In this document: piece after piece, positions 59,074-64,000 of the stretch
Layout of the letters: each line of letters starts with the position of its first letter
Numbering within the stretch: the first letter of the stretch is position 1
Source of the DNA: Solanum dulcamara
Lineage: Eukaryota; Streptophyta; Magnoliopsida; Solanales; Solanaceae
Direction: 5' to 3'
Assembly: GCF_947179165.1 (NCBI RefSeq)
Contig: NC_077238.1
Span: 82,055,757 to 82,119,756 of the forward strand
Length of the DNA stretch: 64,000 bases
Notes under the pieces: generated by a model
Told to the model about the DNA's origin: nothing
The model's input: only the letters and a program-made list of their open reading frames with translations
Database searches by the model: none
Made by a program: the position numbers and the translations under genes

Positions 59074-59376
59074 CTACCCAACCAGTGCAGCAGCTTCTTC
59101 CAATTTTTTCCAAGCTTGCTCGCGCTGCTCCACAAGGTCGCTGGCACCGGCTGCTTTTTCATTGTATTCCCTTTCACACTCCTCGAAAAATTCAGAATCC
59201 ATCTCCAAGAACATTCTCCGGACATTGGAGGTAAGCCCATGGACTGCCTGATTCCAGTGACCATACATATTCCTTTCTAATGGCTCAAAGATGATTGGCA
59301 AAATTGCACGTCGATTCTGCGCGATCAAGTCTACTATATGCTCATTGTTCCATAAGAACAGAGCTCGTTCAGCAAC
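59074..59376 (-). CDS. PP2A regulatory subunit B' (B56 family), last exon only
   Basis: One exon of 303 bases including the stop gives the final 100 residues. [60 protein letters not shown] and the acidic coiled tail ending [11 protein letters not shown] are the C-terminal HEAT-repeat end of B56. These subunits direct PP2A to substrates. A strong acceptor (gcatggcag) at 59379-59377 puts the join in phase 0. No earlier exon is visible in the remaining 4.6 kb, so the preceding intron runs past the right edge. Its neighbour shugoshin is a B56 client in general, but the adjacency is probably coincidental. Confidence 0.9.
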   Translation of the reverse strand, partial: VAERALFLWNNEHIVDLIAQNRRAILPIIFEPLERNMYGHWNQAVHGLTSNVRRMFLEMDSEFFEECEREYNEKAAGASDLVEQREQAWKKLEEAAALVG

Positions 59377-60056
59377 CTGCCATGCATAAAGTCTTTAGAT
59401 GATAACGTCATTTTCATGCAACCTTCTGAAGCAACGACACAAGAAACATTTGGAAAAAAAAGAATATTACAGACCATATTGCTACGACAATATGAGACGC
59501 CATACTAAATAAATAATGATATCATGCACTTCAAATTCAGCAACTATTTTCAAATAATAGGATATCTCCCAATGGCCTTCAGTAAGTACCCTGTTTAAGC
59601 CTACTATTTTCATTACATTTGAAATTGCCATAGGTGAAGCATATGTTGGGTGGGCAAATGGTCAGCTAATACGATCCCGATCACCTTAGTTTTCATGGCA
59701 TAAAATTCAAAATAAATAGGAACTCTGCATCATTTCGGAATAACATGTCACCCATTGCATGCACTGTATGTTGTTCGACTATCCAAAAGCTCAAGCTCAG
59801 AAAATGGTAGCAATACTCATGACTGGATGAAGTATCAATATGCGAAGTACGGACTAAAAATCAGTGGAGAGAAGCAGCAGCAGTATATTCTACATGCTAG
59901 AATCTCAATTTTACAAGAACAGAACTGCATAACGCTGCCTTTCCAGGCATTCGAGAAACGCATGTCAAACTATTCTCTTCATTTCACATTATTTTGTTGT
60001 TGTTACTGCTCTTATTTTTGTATTCCCTTGTTCAAACTGTTGGATATGCTTTATTT

Positions 60057-60177
60057 TAGGCCAAGGGTCTATTGGAAACAACCTCTCAATCTCTACGAGG
60101 TAGAGGTAAGGTTTGTGTACACTCTACCTTCCCAAGACCCCACCTGTGGACTACACTGGGATGTTGTTGTTGTAAGC
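60057..60177 (+). mobile_element. RTE-tail element
   Basis: GGCCAAGGGTCTATTGGAAA, CAACCTCTCAATCTCTACGA, GGTAGAGGTAAGGTTTGTGT, CCCACCTGTGGACTACACTG, GGATGTTGTTGTTG. A near-complete copy of the shared tail. Confidence 0.7.
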
Positions 60178-60371
60178 TCCATATAGCTGTCAGGTTGATA
60201 ACATGAAACAACAAATGTACCAGAAACAGTAATGAAACATTCCCGTTCATCAAGCTTGGCATATTTGAATCATATATATCACCTTTAAGTTTTAACAAAT
60301 CAATCATAGCACGCACATACAATGGACAAGACTGAGAATTCTTAGAAAGTGTGAATAAGGGACTAAATTTT

Positions 60372-60561
60372 GACTAGTGAACTGGTTCATTTTAGGATAT
60401 CTAATTCACCCATAGAAACCGGAGAAGCATGGACACCTACAAGGAGGCAAGACAAAAAGTGGTTCATTTTGACTAGTGAACTGGTTCATTTTAGGATATC
60501 TAATTCATCCATAGAAACCGGAGAAGCATGGACACCTACAAGGAGGCAAGACAAAAAGTGG
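60372..60561. repeat. 99-bp recent tandem duplication
   Basis: The segment starting 'gactagtgaactggttcatt' at 60372 is repeated at 60471 and the two differ at a single visible base ('attcaccca' versus 'attcatcca'). Confidence 0.95.
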
Positions 60562-60863
60562 CAACTGATACATATACCAATAAACTTAGATCTTCTCTAT
60601 TTGCCCTCATTCTAAGCCATTGCTAGAATTTTGCACGGACTGTTCGTCTGCTAAGCGCTTGAATTTCAGTTTCTCGCAGTGCACTAAGTGCTCAAAAGTA
60701 AAACACTCAAACATCAATGTATGGATATAACAAATTGCTAAAGATAATTGGAGTCTCACCATCATAAATCCATCAAATCTTATGTTTGTCAACTTCACAA
60801 TCAAAAGGAAGATAGAAGTGCTTAACTAGCTTAAGGCATGGTCAACCAAATGAGTCAGGAGTA

Positions 60864-60975
60864 CAACAACAACAACATACCCAGTGTAATTCAACAAGTG
60901 GGGAAGGGTAGGATGTACGTAGATTTTACCCCTACCTTTGCAGGGTAGGGAGGTTGTTTCCGGTAGACCCTTGTC
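60864..60975 (-). mobile_element. RTE-tail element, inverted
   Basis: Minus strand: AAGGGTCTACCGGAAACAAC, CTCCCTACCCTGCAAAGGTA, GGGGTAAAATCTACGTACAT, CACTTGTTGAATTACACTGG, GTATGTTGTTGTTG. Confidence 0.7.
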
Positions 60976-61722
60976 TTAAAGAAAAGAAGAATTCGAAGCA
61001 GGGTTGCAAGGAAATAAGACGGCAAAATAATAGGATAAAAAGCAAATGATGCAACAAACAGTAATAAACACGGAAGAAAAGAAGCGATGTGATTACTAAA
61101 TCATTAATAATATGAATAAGAAGTGGAGAAGAGGCTAGCCCCCGCCTTTCCCACAAGCAGTGCGACAACACGCGGCTACCTACTAACCTTCTACCATTAT
61201 CTTCGACCTCCAATAAGTCAGGAGTAAAATGTATAATTCTTATAATTATATCATAAGATGCTATAGGCATGTCTAAACTGCAGAATACAATTATTCAGCC
61301 TTTCAAATTGAAGCATCTGGATTATCCACAATGCTTTGTTGTCTGTGTCAAGCATAACATATTAAAAGTAAATCCTATGTTTAACCTTCAAGGAAATGTG
61401 CCACAAAGGGAAGTGTCCTTAGATCATTATACCATAGAAAGAGCAAACACATCACAGTTTATTCAAGGACTGAAGTTCTGTTAAAAGAACTGCTAGTTCA
61501 TATGGCAAACCCCTTCTATTATATTATGGTGATAGCAGATATGAACATGATTAGTCCAAAAGAATTGCGATTGAAAGGTTATATTTCAAGGAAAAACTTC
61601 TTTAAACATTACTTCAAAGAGAAACAAAATCAGTCAAATTGTCGACTTCTCACCTCCAATTATCTAGTCATTAGATCAACGCAAAGCAATTGATGTAGAT
61701 TTTATTAATAATAATGGATAGG

Positions 61723-62114
61723 CTGTCTTGTCAAAGGCCCGCTTAAAACACATAAAAGCCCTAAAGCTAGGCTCAAAATGTATTGAACGCTTTGCCTCGC
61801 TTAATGTGTGCTTCAGCGTCATCATCAAGGTTCTAAGACATACTTTTCCTTGTCAATGAGCCTCTTCTGAAGAGGCGATGCTAAACAATTGATATTTCAC
61901 TTTATCGTAATTCTTTTTCAATTTCTTTGTTCATATATTTGTCATTCATGCTTATAATTATTAGTCTTGGACTAAACATATATATTTCTATGTTTTCTCC
62001 CTTTGCGTCTTTTTTCATTAAAGCTCACGCTTTATTTGCGGTTTGCCGTTTGCACTTAAAGCCCCAACGATTCATAGAGCTTTTCTGCGTATTTTGCTTT
62101 TGATAACACCGTGG
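61723..62114. mobile_element. hAT-like MITE, copy C (inverted relative to A and B)
   Basis: Left end CTGTCTTGTCAAAGGCCCG and right end GCTTTTGATAACACCGTGG. On the reverse strand it contains 'gctctatgaatcgttgggg', 'ctttaagtgcaaacgg' and 'aaagacgcaaagg', matching the interior of copies A and B. Confidence 0.6.
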
Positions 62115-63704
62115 ACAGGTAAAACTTGAGGGAAGTTTTCTCCATCAACTTTAGGTAAAGAAACCACATTTCAGAAACTAGAAGAAGAAAAGTTGAAGCC
62201 TTCAATTTCGATTGCCACGAATATTTTAGTCCCTTTGAGCATTAATTGCCTTGTCAACTAGTCAAGATATCTCATAAATTGATGCAAATTAACTCGTGCA
62301 TCAAAATATTATCAGCATTCAAACCTTAACCTTCTGCGTTGAAAGCCCAGCATCAGTCTGAGGCAAAGTGTTTAAGAAGGGCAAAAAAGCTTTTGATTTA
62401 GAGAAAAAAAAAATTCCCTGTCATCAAAATGGAAATATAGCCCCCCTTAGTTTTTTTGCAAAAAATAGTGCCTATCACATTGTCTGAACTTTGATTTATT
62501 GCAAGTTAAGCTCCATACTAGCAGGCTGCCATGCAATAACTTTAGAATCTTTTTCTTTGGAATTATCCTTGCACTAGATTTCTAAATCCTATGTCCAGCA
62601 CGCTACAACAATGTTTTTTGGAGTTACCAGCCTACCATCAAAGGGAGTAAAGAAAGCCATATGCAATCAATAAGCATCAAATTAATCCTTGAGCCAGCAA
62701 GAGGTAACTCATATACGGACATTTTTCGTTACACTACTCTAATCAAGCCACAGATAACAATATCAAGCACACTCATGTAAAAGTGCACTCGCCTGCCTCC
62801 ACATTCCATATTCATTTTCTATTAATTTTTCCCAAAGTTGGGCGCTGAGGGGCACTAGTGCATGAATGAGAATTTGTGTTATGATGCAAGAAACTAAAAA
62901 CATCCATAAGTCAAAATTAGATATAAGATTCATTGGTTCAATTCATTGCTTGATTTCAGAAACTAAAAGTAAATTATGCATCTTCAAAGCAGAGGACTTC
63001 CAAGCTACTACGGTATTCTGTACATGAAGAACATAAGAATGAGATGCTCAAAGCTCTGAGGTACATTACTTCAAGCAGTGAACATGTGGATGCAGTTTCC
63101 CTTTATTACTTACAATCAAGAAGAAGATTTAATAATTCTTCAATGTCATAATCCTTTTCTTAAGATAATAAAAGAAAATTACAGTTTGTTTCAGTATTGT
63201 GCCATTCGTCAACACATTTGACTAATTTTGGAATCAAGTTATAAAAATTAGATGGAATCTTGGATAATCAAATGTGATACTTTTACCTTATAGGTGGAAA
63301 TACCTCAAGTATCACTTTGCTCTAATGCTTTTATCAGCTTTAGGAACATATAATTCCACATTGTAACCTATTATACGGGTGCATCACCTGTTATATAGTT
63401 ATATTGTATTGATTTTCCAAATGGACAGATATCATCATTAGGATCACTTGAGTAAATGCGATACTGTTGGACTCATGTTTTCTATTTAGAGAAAATGATA
63501 CAAAATCTCTAAACTGCATTCCCTCTATTTAGACTTCCAAAAAGGGCTTCTCAACTTCTTATTCTTTTCTTTTCATAAAATAATATATAATTTAACTGAT
63601 AGTAACAAAATATCATATTTCTTCAATAATCAAGTCATGAATGTTATAATCAAAACCTAGTTCCTCCAATAAACAGGATGGTGAAGCTTCACTTCTTTTT
63701 TATG

Positions 63705-63885
63705 AATGCACACCTTGACTAATTCCACTCGTACTTGTTAGCTCCCACCAACACCACAAGTATTGGGTAACTCCGTCCATTAAAGCTTGGAGAAATGAAA
63801 AGAAATCACCAAGATTTTGGTGTCCGCTAGGATATAAATTGAGACCTTATGGTTCTTGCCCGCTTCATTGACCACTAGGTCATAC
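63705..63885 (-). mobile_element. tRNA-derived SINE (TS/SolS type)
   Basis: Minus strand: A-box-like TGACCTAGTGGTCAATGAAG, then AACCATAAGGTCTCAATTTA, TCTTGGTGATTTCTTTTCAT, TTAATGGACGGAGTTACCCA and GAGTGGAATTAGTCAAGGTG. This is the longest copy of this SINE here and parallels 28385-28520. Confidence 0.7.
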
Positions 63886-64000
63886 CCTAACAACTTGTTT
63901 CAGCAATTACAAAATCTTAGAGCAAAGAACAGCAATGAAGATACAAAAAGAAAGAAGATCCACAATGATCAGTTCACAAAACAACATACCCCAGAGAATT

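Larger units (their letters stand above)
59377..64000 (-). other. Long intron of the PP2A B' gene, rich in short mobile elements
   Basis: No coding exon of B56 type found on either strand. It holds two RTE-tail elements (60057-60177 on +, 60864-60975 on -), a 99-bp tandem duplication, MITE copy C and a SINE near the right edge. The strand is that of the host gene. Confidence 0.6.

Noticed and set aside
58886..59280. Plus-strand frames of over 110 codons
   Set aside because: They overlap the PP2A B' last exon on the other strand, which has a clear family match.
60370..60615. Duplicated 81-codon plus-strand frame
   Set aside because: Its repeat structure comes from the 99-bp tandem duplication; no coding signal otherwise.
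1..64000. tRNA, rRNA, CRISPR arrays, operons or a defence-like gene cluster
   Set aside because: No complete tRNA cloverleaf or rRNA was seen; tRNA-like boxes belong to SINEs. Genes are intron-bearing nuclear plant genes, so prokaryotic features do not apply.

Overview
No undescribed system stands out in this window. It is ordinary gene-containing plant nuclear DNA: AT-rich, with genes split by GT-AG introns and flanks full of short transposable-element debris. The repeats point to Solanaceae. There are 5'-truncated RTE-type LINEs ending in TTG repeats, many short elements sharing that same 3' tail, and tRNA-derived SINEs of the TS/SolS type. Solanum or a close relative is my best guess; the species cannot be fixed from sequence alone.

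Layout. 1-200: probable 5' end of a minus-strand gene leaving the left edge. 1745-2053 (+): SIAMESE-related cell-cycle inhibitor. 4563-8922 (-): plastid-type DUF1997 protein, six exons. 10047-10490 (-): histone H2B. 12161-19685 (+): three-KH-domain RNA-binding protein of the BTR1 type, eight exons. 20369-20956 (-): secreted glycine-rich protein. 24692-29808 (-): NAC factor with a C-terminal membrane anchor (NAC053/NAC078 type). 31204-34455 (-): second NAC factor with a C-terminal coiled coil (NAC050/NAC052 type). 38758-42240 (+): SKU5-similar multicopper-oxidase-like protein. 43044-44108 (-): two-finger C2H2 repressor of the ZAT type. 46476-48794 (-): shugoshin, nine coding exons. 53867-57322 (+): pectate lyase with a GPI-like tail. 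59074-59376 (-): last exon of a PP2A B' subunit whose remaining exons lie beyond the right edge.

I joined the exons by hand. All nine complete spliced genes (the eight multi-exon ones and the intronless ones alike) keep an open frame to the stop. Two other genes, at the left and right edges, are incomplete.

The genes do not form a pathway. From memory, the order SIAMESE, DUF1997, BTR1, NAC078, NAC, C2H2, SGO2, pectate lyase resembles the Arabidopsis At5g04310-At5g04470 block, so this looks like conserved collinearity with H2B, GRP and SKS genes interspersed.

The most interesting signals are structural. Exon edges with their splice sites have been copied into neighbouring introns in two genes. 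One MITE's empty site is preserved in a tandem copy beside it. A LINE carries a perfect 16-bp target duplication although its frame is broken. One exon has a tandem NAGNAG acceptor.
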